A stretch of DNA of 41,765 bases from IMG/VR virus record IMGVR_UViG_3300037293_000271, positions 1-41,765 of that record; one strand, written 5' to 3'. This DNA is from a virus. The notes under the pieces were generated by a model. It saw nothing but the letters and a program-made list of their open reading frames with translations, searched no databases and was not told the DNA's origin. A program made the position numbers and the translations under genes. This document shows positions 22,650 through 29,777 of the stretch, piece by piece (the first letter of the stretch is position 1; every line of letters starts with the position of its first letter).

Positions 22650-22822
22650 AGTGCTAATATTGTTATTCGTCCGTTTTCAACCTTTACCGAGCAATTTGTA
22701 TCTATTGTAAATCCTGCTTTTTCTAAATAATCACCTTCCATTTTTAGGGAAGGAATCCAAGAGCCGTCCCATTTTGTCCGGCGATACTTTTTGTTGATTT
22801 TGACTTTTCTGTAATCTTCCAT
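22646..22822 (-). CDS. SymE-like toxin-domain protein
   Basis: The 58 residues start at the ATG at 22822. The frame is open further upstream only to a GTG inside a hairpin, which I reject. The segment WIPSLKMEGDYLEKAGFTID ending KVENGRITI matches the SymE fold (P-x-L-x-(L/M)-x-G-x-W/Y-L-x-x-A-G-F then V-x-V-x-x-G-x-I-x-I). SymE of E. coli is an SOS-regulated type I toxin with an AbrB-like fold. I see no obvious antisense RNA promoter on the plus strand. It overlaps the RarA-like gene by 4 bases. Confidence 0.6.
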   Translation of the reverse strand: MEDYRKVKINKKYRRTKWDGSWIPSLKMEGDYLEKAGFTIDTNCSVKVENGRITILAL

Positions 22823-22871
22823 TACTTTTGTACTGTTTACTCGTTTTGTGATGATTCGTTTGAACGTTTTG

Positions 22872-22899
22872 AGCCCCGCCGCCACAGCGGGGCTTTTTT
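22872..22899 (+). terminator. GC hairpin with a T-run on the plus strand
   Basis: AGCCCCGC (22872-22879) pairs with GCGGGGCT (22887-22894), followed by Ts on the plus strand. On the minus strand, which carries all neighbouring genes, it lacks a T-run. It may stop antisense transcription or act as a weaker minus-strand hairpin after the 22902-23579 gene. Confidence 0.6.
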
Positions 22900-22901
22900 A
22901 T

Positions 22902-23579
22902 TTAAAAATCGACGGTTTCTGACACTGTTTCAAGAACAAATTCGCAACAGTTAATAAGATATTCTGCGTAATAATCTTTGAGATTGAAGCCGAAAATAGT
23001 CTTGAACTGCTCTTCAATTCGTTGAACTAATTCTTCTTGGGGGTTGATGTATTTGCCTGGCTTATTCTTCCTTACAAAATCAATAATTTCATCAATGGTT
23101 AGTTCTGTGAAATTATCCTCATTCATAATTTCAATTTTGACGTCAAGTTGAACTGCATTTGCATCAAACCATTTATTGCTCACGTCACTGAGCCAGTTTT
23201 TATCTCCCCATCTTTCAAAGCATTCCTTCCGGATCTCGAAAACGCTTCGGTTGATAATCGTTTCGGAACTGGTGTAATCACGAGCTTCGATTTTACACAT
23301 AGTCCACATTTTAGCTAATTCGTATGGATTAGTTGTAGCGTCGATTATATCGTAAGGATTACGAAGGTCAACACCTTCCGGAAGGTCAATATTTACTACG
23401 TTTAAATCAGAAATATCAACGAGGTTGAGTTTGTTTAGCACAGTCGTGTTGTTGCGACTAATAGTCACTTTGCGAGCTGTACGCTTTGAATGCTTAATGT
23501 AGTCGGCTTCTGTTGAGCCTTCGTATTTATCAAGGTGGCGAGCTGCATTTGCTCCAATTTTTACAGTTAGTGCTGTCAT
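22902..23579 (-). CDS. Hypothetical protein, unknown function
   Basis: This 225-residue soluble protein begins MTALTVKIGANAARHLDKYE and has basic residues in the first 40 positions (KHSKRTARKVTISRN). An acidic helical remainder includes TELTIDEIIDFVRKNKPGK. I recognise no family. Its start is preceded by the same 39-base element found before the 23683-23871 gene and by the terminator at 23640-23670, so it is probably a separate transcription unit. Confidence 0.65.
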   Translation of the reverse strand: MTALTVKIGANAARHLDKYEGSTEADYIKHSKRTARKVTISRNNTTVLNKLNLVDISDLNVVNIDLPEGVDLRNPYDIIDATTNPYELAKMWTMCKIEARDYTSSETIINRSVFEIRKECFERWGDKNWLSDVSNKWFDANAVQLDVKIEIMNEDNFTELTIDEIIDFVRKNKPGKYINPQEELVQRIEEQFKTIFGFNLKDYYAEYLINCCEFVLETVSETVDF

Positions 23580-23595
23580 TATTAATTGGGTTTTG

Positions 23596-23634
23596 GTGAT
23601 TGATTATGTTACGAACGTCTGCAAGATTGGCAAG
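23596..23634 (-). repeat. Duplicated 39-bp upstream element, copy 1
   Basis: It shares GTGATTGATTA, CGAACGTCTGCAAG and flanking bases with 23889-23927 (33 of 39 positions by eye). It lies upstream of the start at 23579. It is either a regulatory site or part of a tandem gene duplication. Confidence 0.65.
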
Positions 23635-23636
23635 AA

Positions 23637-23670
23637 AAAAAAGCCTAAAATCAATTATTTTAGGCTTTTT
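23637..23670 (-). terminator. Bidirectional terminator
   Basis: A perfect 12-bp stem (23640-23651 with 23657-23668) and 5-base loop has T-runs on both strands. It ends the transcript of the small paralogue at 23683-23871. A decayed copy of the same stem (AAAATCAATAATTTTA, 23940-23955) follows the second paralogue. Confidence 0.85.
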
Positions 23671-23682
23671 TTATCTGAAAAT

Positions 23683-23871
23683 TTAAGGAAGTAATTTGAT
23701 TGAATTTACTCCAAATTCATCAGCGATCTGGCAGGCTGATTTCTTCGCTTTCGAGTACATCCCAACCAGTGTAATTACCTCGCCGCGAATATTGAAAGCC
23801 CAGTTTCCATTGCCTCTTGGGCTTTTTGCATGACCAAAAACATAGAGGTGCGTTTGTACTTTAACTTGCAT
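23683..23871 (-). CDS. Small paralogous protein, copy 1
   Basis: The 62 residues start at the ATG at 23871 (MQVKVQTHLYVFGH). It aligns along its whole length with the product of 23953-24138. Shared residues include RG-x-GNW, an I-x-x-E strand, G-M/L-YS, a helix KK-x-A-x-x-x-A and a final I-x-x-P. The fold looks like a small beta-beta-beta-alpha-beta domain. The function is unknown. Confidence 0.7.
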   Translation of the reverse strand: MQVKVQTHLYVFGHAKSPRGNGNWAFNIRGEVITLVGMYSKAKKSACQIADEFGVNSIKLLP

Positions 23872-23888
23872 AATTGTTTGATATTTAA

Positions 23889-23927
23889 GTGATTGATTAC
23901 ACTGCGAACGTCTGCAAGTTTGACAAG
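23889..23927 (-). repeat. Duplicated 39-bp upstream element, copy 2
   Basis: This is the counterpart of 23596-23634, lying 18 bases before the start at 23871. Together with the relic terminator next to it, it shows that a unit of gene plus flank of about 290 bp was duplicated. Confidence 0.65.
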
Positions 23928-23952
23928 TAGCCAAAACATAAAATCAATAATT

Positions 23953-24138
23953 TTAAGGCATAATTGTAATGAGCCAAGTGCGGTTTTCTTTGGCAATTTC
24001 AATCGCCTTTTTCCTTGATTCTGAATAGAGTCCAGAAATAGAAACTTTCTCTTTCCCGATTCGGGAAATCCAGTTGCCACGACCGTACGGACGTACGCCA
24101 TGGCTGCGTTTATAAAACGCAGTTCTTACATATCGCAT
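23953..24138 (-). CDS. Small paralogous protein, copy 2
   Basis: This basic 61-residue protein (MRYVRTAFYKRSHGVRPYGR) is a diverged tandem paralogue of the preceding entry, with the conserved GRGNW and GLYS motifs. Its ATG lies two bases after the stop of the glycosyltransferase gene, suggesting they are co-transcribed. The basic N-terminus may contact nucleic acid. The function is unknown. Confidence 0.7.
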   Translation of the reverse strand: MRYVRTAFYKRSHGVRPYGRGNWISRIGKEKVSISGLYSESRKKAIEIAKENRTWLITIMP

Positions 24139-24139
24139 A

Positions 24140-24895
24140 TTAAAAAGGAGATTTGAAGTTGATTTGAAAAGGATGGTTGATAGTACCCATTTTGCGGACG
24201 TGGATCACGTCGTCGCCGAAACATTGCTGGAGTTCCTTCAGTATTTTTTCAAGCGTCTCGAAGTTCCGAAATTCAGCTAATCCACCCGCACCAACCCAAG
24301 TATCTGAGTAGTGAAAATAGAAACGGTTGTCCCTCCAAATTTTGCGGTGATAATGAGCATTAAGCCCCGAAATCCAATAATCTTCCTGATAACGTTGCTC
24401 AGGTCGAAAAAATAGTTTAGAGCCTGTGAGGAGCCCAAAAGCACACGTATTTACGTAGCCTGAAACCTGAATTGGTTGCAGGCTCTGGAACGTGAACGGT
24501 TTACCAGAAGTATTGAATCCGAATAAAAACGCTCCGGCACTTCGGGCGGCTCTGGCGGTTGCCTGAATCACATTGTAAATTTCGGTAGGAGTGAGTTTCT
24601 CGGTTTCGCCACGCTCGGTGTAAATGCGTTTCATGTACTTCAAATCATCGTCAAGATGAAAAGCAGAACCGAAATGTTCGTACATCCATTGGCGTTTCCA
24701 AGACAATCCGATGACGTTATCAGGATGGGTTACGATTTCAACATCATACCCGACGTGCTCAATGTATTCTGAAAGTTGAGATTCAGGAATACAGATTATC
24801 GAGTTCGCCACTTTTTTGTGGGTGGTAATGCGTTCAGCCCGCTTGTGGCTGGCGATAAGTACCGGAAGGATTTCCTTTTTTATCGTTTGTTCCAT
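24140..24895 (-). CDS. Glycosyltransferase (GT-A fold, TET-associated type?)
   Basis: The 251 residues start with a strand-helix unit (LPVLIASHKRAERITTHKKV). A metal/nucleotide-sugar site follows at AFHLDDDLKYM (DxD-type motif at about residue 78), then a helical acceptor region and a C-terminal HYHRKIW ... YFHYSDT part. The pattern K-R-A-x-R-x-x-T-x-K, PESQ and P-x-N-x-I-G-L-x-x-K-R-Q-W recalls the phage TET-associated glycosyltransferases thought to glycosylate modified bases in DNA. It overlaps the ParB-domain gene by 16 bases. No base hydroxylase or hydroxymethylase is present here, so the substrate is open. Confidence 0.65.
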   Translation of the reverse strand: MEQTIKKEILPVLIASHKRAERITTHKKVANSIICIPESQLSEYIEHVGYDVEIVTHPDNVIGLSWKRQWMYEHFGSAFHLDDDLKYMKRIYTERGETEKLTPTEIYNVIQATARAARSAGAFLFGFNTSGKPFTFQSLQPIQVSGYVNTCAFGLLTGSKLFFRPEQRYQEDYWISGLNAHYHRKIWRDNRFYFHYSDTWVGAGGLAEFRNFETLEKILKELQQCFGDDVIHVRKMGTINHPFQINFKSPF

Positions 24896-25494
24896 AGCTC
24901 CGTAAACTGTTTAGAAGTTAATACGTAGCTTTCTCCAACATTATCGGTCTTGTAGTCTTTCATTACCTGAAGACCCAGTACCGAGCGGACGAAGTTTTCG
25001 TCAATCGAATTGTCGATCACAATAATCACCGCACTCCATTTCTCCGAATACTTAGGAACAATAGGGTATTCGGGTTCAATCTTTGCCTCAATTTCGGCAG
25101 TTGCATCAGCCAGATCCTCGAAGCTGAAACCAAATTCTTCGAGGTCTAAGAACTCATCGAATTCCTTTCGGAGCATTTCAATATCCCATTCCCCAGCGTG
25201 GCTGTTTTCGATAATCATAACTTCCCGAAGCTCCGCTTCAGTAAGTTTGCGAGTGGCTGACCGAACGTCAATTTCGGTGTCTTGAAGTCCGTACTGGACT
25301 AACAGTTCGCAGCGTTGCTTTCCTCCGAGCAGCGTTCCGTCAAAGTCCCGGACGGGTATGGAAATCATACCGTACTTCTGGACTCGCTCCCAAAGTTTTT
25401 GCCGATCTTTTAACTTGATTTTGCGGGGATTTTTCGCAGATGGCAATAGGTCGCCAACCCTCACCCGTTGGGTGATGAATAATTCATTTATCAT
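24880..25494 (-). CDS. ParB/Srx-domain protein
   Basis: The 204 residues carry an N-terminal ParB-like nuclease/sulfiredoxin fold (about 10-110): VRVGDLLPSAKNPRKI, then FDGTLLGGKQRCELL (the G-G-x-x-R box) and then AELREVMIIENSHAGEWD. The C-terminal half is acidic with a small alpha/beta segment (KWSAVIIVIDNS). ParB-domain proteins beside terminase or DNA-modification genes are common in phages and some act on modified nucleotides. The overlap with the glycosyltransferase implies joint expression. Confidence 0.82.
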   Translation of the reverse strand: MINELFITQRVRVGDLLPSAKNPRKIKLKDRQKLWERVQKYGMISIPVRDFDGTLLGGKQRCELLVQYGLQDTEIDVRSATRKLTEAELREVMIIENSHAGEWDIEMLRKEFDEFLDLEEFGFSFEDLADATAEIEAKIEPEYPIVPKYSEKWSAVIIVIDNSIDENFVRSVLGLQVMKDYKTDNVGESYVLTSKQFTELWNKR

Positions 25495-25545
25495 AATACT
25501 TGCAGATAGTTTTACTCAAGCAAGTAGTAGATTTCCGTTTCTGAT

Positions 25546-25555
25546 TGAAAGGAAC
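25546..25555 (-). promoter_or_regulatory. Shared GTTCCTTTC element, copy before the ParB gene
   Basis: GTTCCTTTCA on the coding strand follows the T-run of the terminator at 25556-25582, giving TTTTTTTGTTCCTTTC. It lies 52 bases before the ATG at 25494. Confidence 0.4.
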
Positions 25556-25582
25556 AAAAAAAGCCCCGGATTTCTCCGAGGC
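25556..25582 (-). terminator. Terminator after the 25620-26027 gene
   Basis: A 7-bp stem with one G-T pair, GCCTCGG/CCGGGGC, is followed by seven Ts on the minus strand. Confidence 0.8.
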
Positions 25583-25619
25583 AATTGCCTTTACGGCTTC
25601 TTATCGGCTCTCCGCCAGT

Positions 25620-26027
25620 TTATCTCTTCCCTATAGCGTTATCAATATACTGCTGCACAGCGTGCAGATCTTCTTTCTTCTTCGAGGGCTTTTCTTTGCC
25701 CGAGAATGCAATCCCGCACTTCGTTTTAAGATACCAACCAAACTTCGTGAATTTAGACTGGTACGGCTTCACATCAACGAAGAAAACTAAACGCTCCCGG
25801 CTTTTAATCGCGTTGGTATGCACAGCTATTGCCGTGATACCAACGCCAAAAACGTTGCGTAAATCAAGCATCAGCGTACTTTCCTCAAGCAAAGCATCAG
25901 ACTTATTGTATAGCTGAAAAAATAGACGATACACGTCTTTCTTTAATTTCTTCGTAACCATGTGGTGAACGTAAATTCCATCCGCCAACTCACTTTCAAA
26001 CTTCTCTTTTTCAGTTACTACGATCAT
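25620..26027 (-). CDS. Hypothetical protein, unknown function
   Basis: The ATG at 26027 overlaps the upstream stop as ATGA, which fixes the start. The 135-residue basic protein has a beta-rich core (GVGITAIAVHTNA, RLVFFVDVKPYQ) and a Lys-rich C-terminal helix (KPSKKKEDLHAV). No family is recognised. It is the last gene of an accessory operon and is followed by a terminator. Confidence 0.65.
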   Translation of the reverse strand: MIVVTEKEKFESELADGIYVHHMVTKKLKKDVYRLFFQLYNKSDALLEESTLMLDLRNVFGVGITAIAVHTNAIKSRERLVFFVDVKPYQSKFTKFGWYLKTKCGIAFSGKEKPSKKKEDLHAVQQYIDNAIGKR

Positions 26028-26716
26028 AATGATTTGAATAAGGTTTCCATGGCGGCAAGTTCTAACAAGCCTTGATTTATTTTTCGCTCCATTTCGTGTT
26101 TCTTCCCTGGCGTGCGTGCCTTGGTTAAAGATGCCTGCCACTTGCTCGGAGATTCCAGGTTGTTTTTGAGGTTTTTGATACGTTTGTTGAGCTCAAACTT
26201 ATTACGTGGCAGTTTATCCGTCCACCCTTCCGGTATTTCCGGAACATCTTCAGCCGGAAGGCATCCGTGCTGGAGATAATAACTTTCCGTGTCTTTTACG
26301 CGTCTCCAGTCTTCCCGCAGTTGCAAAATTCGGGAGGTTATTTCCTCAGCGTTCTGATTTTTAGGAACAGTTTTGAGCGAGTTGGATAACCTGGCTTTTT
26401 CCTGATCAATTTCCTGAAGCTTCCCTTGTATTTCTGATAAAACTTCGTTTGCAATAAAATCTATTGTCTCTGTTTTTTCAGGTATTCTTGGTGCTCTTTT
26501 TCCATCAGCCTCAGCAACTGCGATTTTCCCATTGCCCGCCCGAATATTGGTGCCATGTTCTTTCTGCTCATCTCGCTGAGTTGATTTTTTGAAATTGTCA
26601 TACGCACGTTGGGCAATGAAAAGATCTTCTTCCGTACACCGTCCTTTCCTGAAGTCTTGCTCAAGCAGCTCAAGTTTAGCTTTAAGAGATTTTCTTTGTC
26701 TGACTTGCTCATTCAT
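26024..26716 (-). CDS. Coiled-coil hypothetical protein
   Basis: These 230 residues are almost entirely helical and charged, with heptad-like stretches at about 5-55 and 85-130 (EIQGKLQEIDQEKARLSNSL) and again at the C-terminus. No enzyme motif is seen. It overlaps both neighbours by 4 bases. Such proteins can be scaffolds or adaptor subunits; the role here is unknown. Confidence 0.65.
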   Translation of the reverse strand: MNEQVRQRKSLKAKLELLEQDFRKGRCTEEDLFIAQRAYDNFKKSTQRDEQKEHGTNIRAGNGKIAVAEADGKRAPRIPEKTETIDFIANEVLSEIQGKLQEIDQEKARLSNSLKTVPKNQNAEEITSRILQLREDWRRVKDTESYYLQHGCLPAEDVPEIPEGWTDKLPRNKFELNKRIKNLKNNLESPSKWQASLTKARTPGKKHEMERKINQGLLELAAMETLFKSL

Positions 26717-26898
26717 AGTAGTTTTTTGAAGTCTTCAATCTTATCAAACACCGTAATCGCTTCAAGGTATTCAAACGGCTCTTCGTAGTGGTCGGGTTTC
26801 GGAAATTCCGCTAAGTAGTAATCAAGTAGCTTTTTTAGGGTTTGGGGGCAAATACCTTCACTTTCTAAGTATGCAGTTACGGAAGGATATTTTAACAT
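26713..26898 (-). CDS. Small acidic protein downstream of a structured RNA
   Basis: This 61-residue acidic helical protein (MLKYPSVTAYLESEGICPQT) has no recognised family. It is the first gene after the structured RNA at 26905-27039; the 3' strand of the predicted pseudoknot ends only seven bases before its ATG. It is coupled to the next gene by ATGA overlap. If the RNA is cis-acting, this gene and its two followers are the regulated operon. Confidence 0.6.
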   Translation of the reverse strand: MLKYPSVTAYLESEGICPQTLKKLLDYYLAEFPKPDHYEEPFEYLEAITVFDKIEDFKKLL

Positions 26899-26904
26899 AA
26901 TGTA

Positions 26905-27039
26905 GCCGATTGGTCCTTGCAGATACTTAGAATAGCCATAAGCTCACTCCCGCATACGGCACTTTCAACCGCTTGCCAATCGGCAATTTCTTGCCTGGCA
27001 CGGAAGTGGCTTAATAACTGGCTTGTAAAAGTATCTGCA
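26905..27039 (-). ncRNA. Candidate structured RNA (cis-regulatory or free ncRNA)
   Basis: On the minus strand, TGCAGATACTT (27039-27029) pairs perfectly with AAGTATCTGCA (26928-26918). Inside, CACTTCCG pairs with CGGGAGTG, extended outward by TAAGC/GCTTA and GCCA/TGGC. A hairpin GGCAA-GAAA-TTGCC has a GNRA loop. GCCGATTGG (26984-26976) is complementary over nine bases to CCAATCGGC (26913-26905) downstream of the closing helix, forming a pseudoknot. A TACTTTTG box at 27050-27043 would start the RNA at the closing helix. I know no class that fits. Confidence 0.55.
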
Positions 27040-27042
27040 TAA

Positions 27043-27050
27043 CAAAAGTA
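27043..27050 (-). promoter_or_regulatory. Promoter box TACTTTTG before the structured RNA
   Basis: This perfect TAnnTTTG box on the minus strand lies between the upstream terminator's T-run and the RNA's closing helix. No good TTG is found at the -33 position. Confidence 0.5.
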
Positions 27051-27051
27051 C

Positions 27052-27078
27052 AAAAAAAAGCCCCGCATATAGCAGGGC
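27052..27078 (-). terminator. Terminator of the head operon
   Basis: The minus-strand stem GCCCTGC/GCGGGGC with a TATAT loop is followed by eight Ts, after the stop of the 27111-27449 gene. Confidence 0.85.
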
Positions 27079-27110
27079 TTTTCTTAGATATTTTCGGCAG
27101 TTGCCTATTT

Positions 27111-27449
27111 TTATTCTTTCTCCTCGTTTAGCCGATAGATCGGCTGCGGAGTTACTACGCTCTCGAGACCTGCCCGTTTCTTTCGGTCATTATCCATCGC
27201 CTTCAATTCCCGTTTGGCTTTCGCCTGAGCACGGGTCATGTCAGATGGTTTTTCCTGAGAAAGCACCGCTTCACGTTCATCTAATTTTGCTTCACGTTCA
27301 TCAAGTTCCTTCTCTCGATCATCAAGTTGTTTCTGAAGTGGATGCAGATCTGCTGCTACTTCATCTGCTATAACCTGCTCGGGGGTTTGCTCGGAAGCTG
27401 CTTCGGCTTCCTTATTGGGCGTTTCCGCCGTTGTTTTCTTCGTTGCCAT
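27111..27449 (-). CDS. Small coiled-coil protein of the head operon
   Basis: These 112 residues have an Ala/Glu-rich N-terminal tail, a regular coiled coil (QKQLDDREKELDEREAKLDE) and a basic segment (KAKRELKAMDNDRKKR). It overlaps the upstream gene by 38 bases. There is no signal or span. Head-assembly accessory function is inferred from being the last gene of the capsid operon. Confidence 0.6.
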   Translation of the reverse strand: MATKKTTAETPNKEAEAASEQTPEQVIADEVAADLHPLQKQLDDREKELDEREAKLDEREAVLSQEKPSDMTRAQAKAKRELKAMDNDRKKRAGLESVVTPQPIYRLNEEKE

Positions 27450-27633
27450 TGCTGGTGTCTGTTTGTGATGAGTCCGGTTCTGTTGCCGTAAAAACGCCTT
27501 TCATTCCAGCATTGATAGCAGCTTCAACCATGTCGTCGGTTAGGTTTTCGTCGATACAACACAAGCCGTAACCCGGAATAATCCGTTGCTTACCGCTTGC
27601 CTTGTATCGCTTTTGAAATCTAAAGTTTTTCAT
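27412..27633 (-). CDS. Small head-operon protein with acidic tail
   Basis: The 73 residues begin MKNFRFQKRYKASGKQRIIP and have a compact middle (VEAAINAGMKGVF). A disordered Asn/Asp/Ser-rich C-terminus follows (SNGNEENNGGNAQ). The function is unknown. The long overlap with the next gene (38 bases) falls in the two disordered tails. Confidence 0.6.
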   Translation of the reverse strand: MKNFRFQKRYKASGKQRIIPGYGLCCIDENLTDDMVEAAINAGMKGVFTATEPDSSQTDTSNGNEENNGGNAQ

Positions 27634-27645
27634 AGAAAGATAATT

Positions 27646-28191
27646 TTAATCGCCGGATCCAAAAATCAAGGCAGTTGCCGTAGCTGCATCAAGCGGGCAA
27701 ACGTCAAACTTGTGACCTTCGCTTTCGCCCTTTACGACGTGACCACGCTGCTCCGACCCCCGAATACCAGATTTCGCCGTTTTTTTGGTGACGATAGGGT
27801 TTTGCTTGGAACCAACAACGTGCCACTGATCATCGTTGCCCTCAATAATGTACACAGATTTCGCGTTCATGTGCTTAAGAAGCTCGGCGTTAACAGACTT
27901 TGTAGTCTTCGCAACATTGTACTGAATCATGTGCTTAAATTGATGATAACCATGATCCGAAGCCTGTTCAGAATCCCAAGAAATGGTATTTTCAGGAAGC
28001 TCGTATAAAGCCCATTCTACACCATTGTTCAAAACTGGTCCGGCGGTTATCTCGCCAGTGGCGGTTAAAGCCTCCGTTGGCCAGTTGCCATTAATTGCAC
28101 TTGCAGAAACGACGGCAACTTTTCGGTTTCCGCCTGGATTTGCTGACCCGGTACCATCAGCAACAATTGTTGAAAAATTTACTTGAGGCAT
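27646..28191 (-). CDS. Virion structural protein (tail tube or head-decoration candidate)
   Basis: The 181-residue beta-rich protein lies directly after the major capsid gene. Notable are WALYELPENTISWDSE, SVYIIEGNDDQWHVVG and SGIRGSEQRGH. The ND-x-WH-x-VG and SG-x-RG motifs recur in the protein encoded at 32730-33548 (YILDNNDFWHLVG, SGRRGG), so the two probably share a domain. A tail-tube-like or capsid-associated fold is plausible, but the sequence does not settle which. Confidence 0.6.
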   Translation of the reverse strand: MPQVNFSTIVADGTGSANPGGNRKVAVVSASAINGNWPTEALTATGEITAGPVLNNGVEWALYELPENTISWDSEQASDHGYHQFKHMIQYNVAKTTKSVNAELLKHMNAKSVYIIEGNDDQWHVVGSKQNPIVTKKTAKSGIRGSEQRGHVVKGESEGHKFDVCPLDAATATALIFGSGD

Positions 28192-28249
28192 AATAAAAGT
28201 ATGTTAAAATAACCCGACAATTACTGTCCGGCTATAAGTGAATTAATAA

Positions 28250-29242
28250 TTAAGCTCCGTCGCCGATATAGATACGCTCAGTTGCTGCGATACCTGCTCC
28301 CGTAAAAGCATCCATAAGGTAAGCCAACGAACGGTCACGCTTTTGGTAGTCGAAATCTACATCATTGAGCTTATTAAGATCGTCGTACAAGAAAACCAAG
28401 TTATCCTTCGGAGTAATAATTGGTCGACCAAAACCAGCAACGCCCTGCTCTACGATTATTTCGATGTTAGTACCATCTAAATATTGCTTTGTAAAGCCCT
28501 GATTGTAAGGAAGCGAGCCGTGCAAGGTTCGGTAATTCTCTTCGTAAAAATCTTTGGTTGCAGAATCTACGATTAAGACCGCTTCTCCGCCATAACGAAT
28601 TTCTTCAGGTAAGCTCTTTTTCATAATTTCAAGCTGTGCTACGGCATTATTACCAGTAATCACAGCAATATCAATTACGTTTATTGAGGCAGGTTCATTC
28701 GCAATAATGTCGAGTATTTGCTTCTTCCAACCATTAAACAGACCTAAATAAGATAAATCATTTTCGTCTTCAATAGCAGACCATAACGCCAATCTCATAT
28801 ATTTCTGAATTGACTTTAACAATTCAGTAATCACGAACTCCTCGAAAGGATAAGTTTCAGGATCGATTTTCTGAGTTTTTACCCTTCCCATGTAAGTATT
28901 GTACATGGCAAGAATTTTCGTGTGAGAAAATTTAAGGTCAACCTTTACGGGTTTAACACTTGCTTTTCTTGTCTTGAACTTTGCAACATTATTTTTAGGA
29001 TCGAAAGAATCCTTACCACCCGGCTGCAAAGGGTCGCCCATTATCAAATCAGTTAACACAACCTCTCCAGAGGTTGGTAACATCATTGCAAATTCGTCCA
29101 ATGCTTTGATTGGACTGTTAGGAACACCACCAAAGCCAATCGATAACAATCGGGAGATTATGTATTCTTTATGGTCATACGCATAGTTTTTTAAATCTGA
29201 CGCTATGTCCGTCATGCTAAGAGAATCCGTAGCTACTGCCAT
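28250..29242 (-). CDS. Major capsid protein
   Basis: These 330 residues are the right length for an HK97-fold coat protein. Features include a helical N-terminus, SHTKILAMYNTYMGRVKTQK (spine-like helix region), IDIAVITGNNAVAQLEIMKK and a C-terminal strand-rich part (GFGRPIITPKDNLVFLYDDL) typical of P- and A-domain elements. It follows the S49 protease and scaffold-like genes, the canonical head order. The call rests on order, length and overall pattern rather than a diagnostic motif. Confidence 0.8.
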   Translation of the reverse strand: MAVATDSLSMTDIASDLKNYAYDHKEYIISRLLSIGFGGVPNSPIKALDEFAMMLPTSGEVVLTDLIMGDPLQPGGKDSFDPKNNVAKFKTRKASVKPVKVDLKFSHTKILAMYNTYMGRVKTQKIDPETYPFEEFVITELLKSIQKYMRLALWSAIEDENDLSYLGLFNGWKKQILDIIANEPASINVIDIAVITGNNAVAQLEIMKKSLPEEIRYGGEAVLIVDSATKDFYEENYRTLHGSLPYNQGFTKQYLDGTNIEIIVEQGVAGFGRPIITPKDNLVFLYDDLNKLNDVDFDYQKRDRSLAYLMDAFTGAGIAATERIYIGDGA

Positions 29243-29271
29243 TTTTTTCTATCAATTAAAAGTGAAAAAAC

Positions 29272-29772
29272 TTACTTCTTTTGGCTTTTCTTTTTTGCGT
29301 TAATCGCATTTTGAGTTGCCTTGCTAACTTTCACTTCTTCGCCAGCCACGGCATCAGCGGTATCACGCTGCGGTATCGCTCCTGAAGCTTTGGTGTTTTC
29401 GTACCAATCATTCAGGACCTTATATTCTGCTTTCTTGTCATTCCAATCCTTTGCATCTTTCTGCAAAGCGTTGAAATCAGCAACTGAAATACTCACCATC
29501 TGCGATGCAACTGGCGTATTTACCCGTGCAATTGCCGCCTGTGCTGCGGGTGCATCAGTAGTAGGTGCTGCGGCTTCATTTGCCGGAGCTTCGGTTTCAA
29601 CTTTCGGCTCATCAGCACTGTCAGTTCGAGCGGAGTCGAGAACCGGTGCAGCGTCAGGAGCGGCGTTTGCCGGCTCCTGTTCTGCCCCGTTGGCTGGTGT
29701 GCTTGAGTTAGCGTCTTTAGTGTTTCCGGCAACTTTCGTTTTATAACTTGCCAATGGATTCCAGATTTTCAT
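29272..29772 (-). CDS. Scaffold-like protein with an in-frame repeat
   Basis: The 166 residues have a low-complexity Ala/Pro/Glu-rich first half and a helical segment (VADFNALQKDAKDWNDKKAEYK) and end in a basic tail (NAINAKKKSQKK). Position between the protease and the capsid protein is that of a scaffolding protein. Residues about 45-52 (LDSARTD) are encoded by a dispersed repeat (29620-29642) almost identical to one in the signal peptide of the exported protein at 14275-16317. The disordered region apparently tolerated the insertion. Confidence 0.65.
   Translation of the reverse strand: MKIWNPLASYKTKVAGNTKDANSSTPANGAEQEPANAAPDAAPVLDSARTDSADEPKVETEAPANEAAAPTTDAPAAQAAIARVNTPVASQMVSISVADFNALQKDAKDWNDKKAEYKVLNDWYENTKASGAIPQRDTADAVAGEEVKVSKATQNAINAKKKSQKK
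29620..29642. repeat. Dispersed repeat inside the scaffold-like gene
   Basis: GTCAGTTCGAGCGGAGTCGA and following bases match 16255-16277 with one difference, in the same translated frame. Confidence 0.7.
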
Positions 29773-29777
29773 ATGTT

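Noticed and set aside
22823-22885. N-terminal extension of the SymE-like protein from GTG at 22885
   Set aside because: The start would lie inside a GC hairpin. The ATG at 22822 fits the SymE domain length.
26930-26990. Resemblance of GTGCCGTATGCGGGAGTGAG to group II intron sequence
   Set aside because: The element is only about 135 bases, has no reverse transcriptase nearby and no recognisable domain V. The likeness is limited to a few bases.
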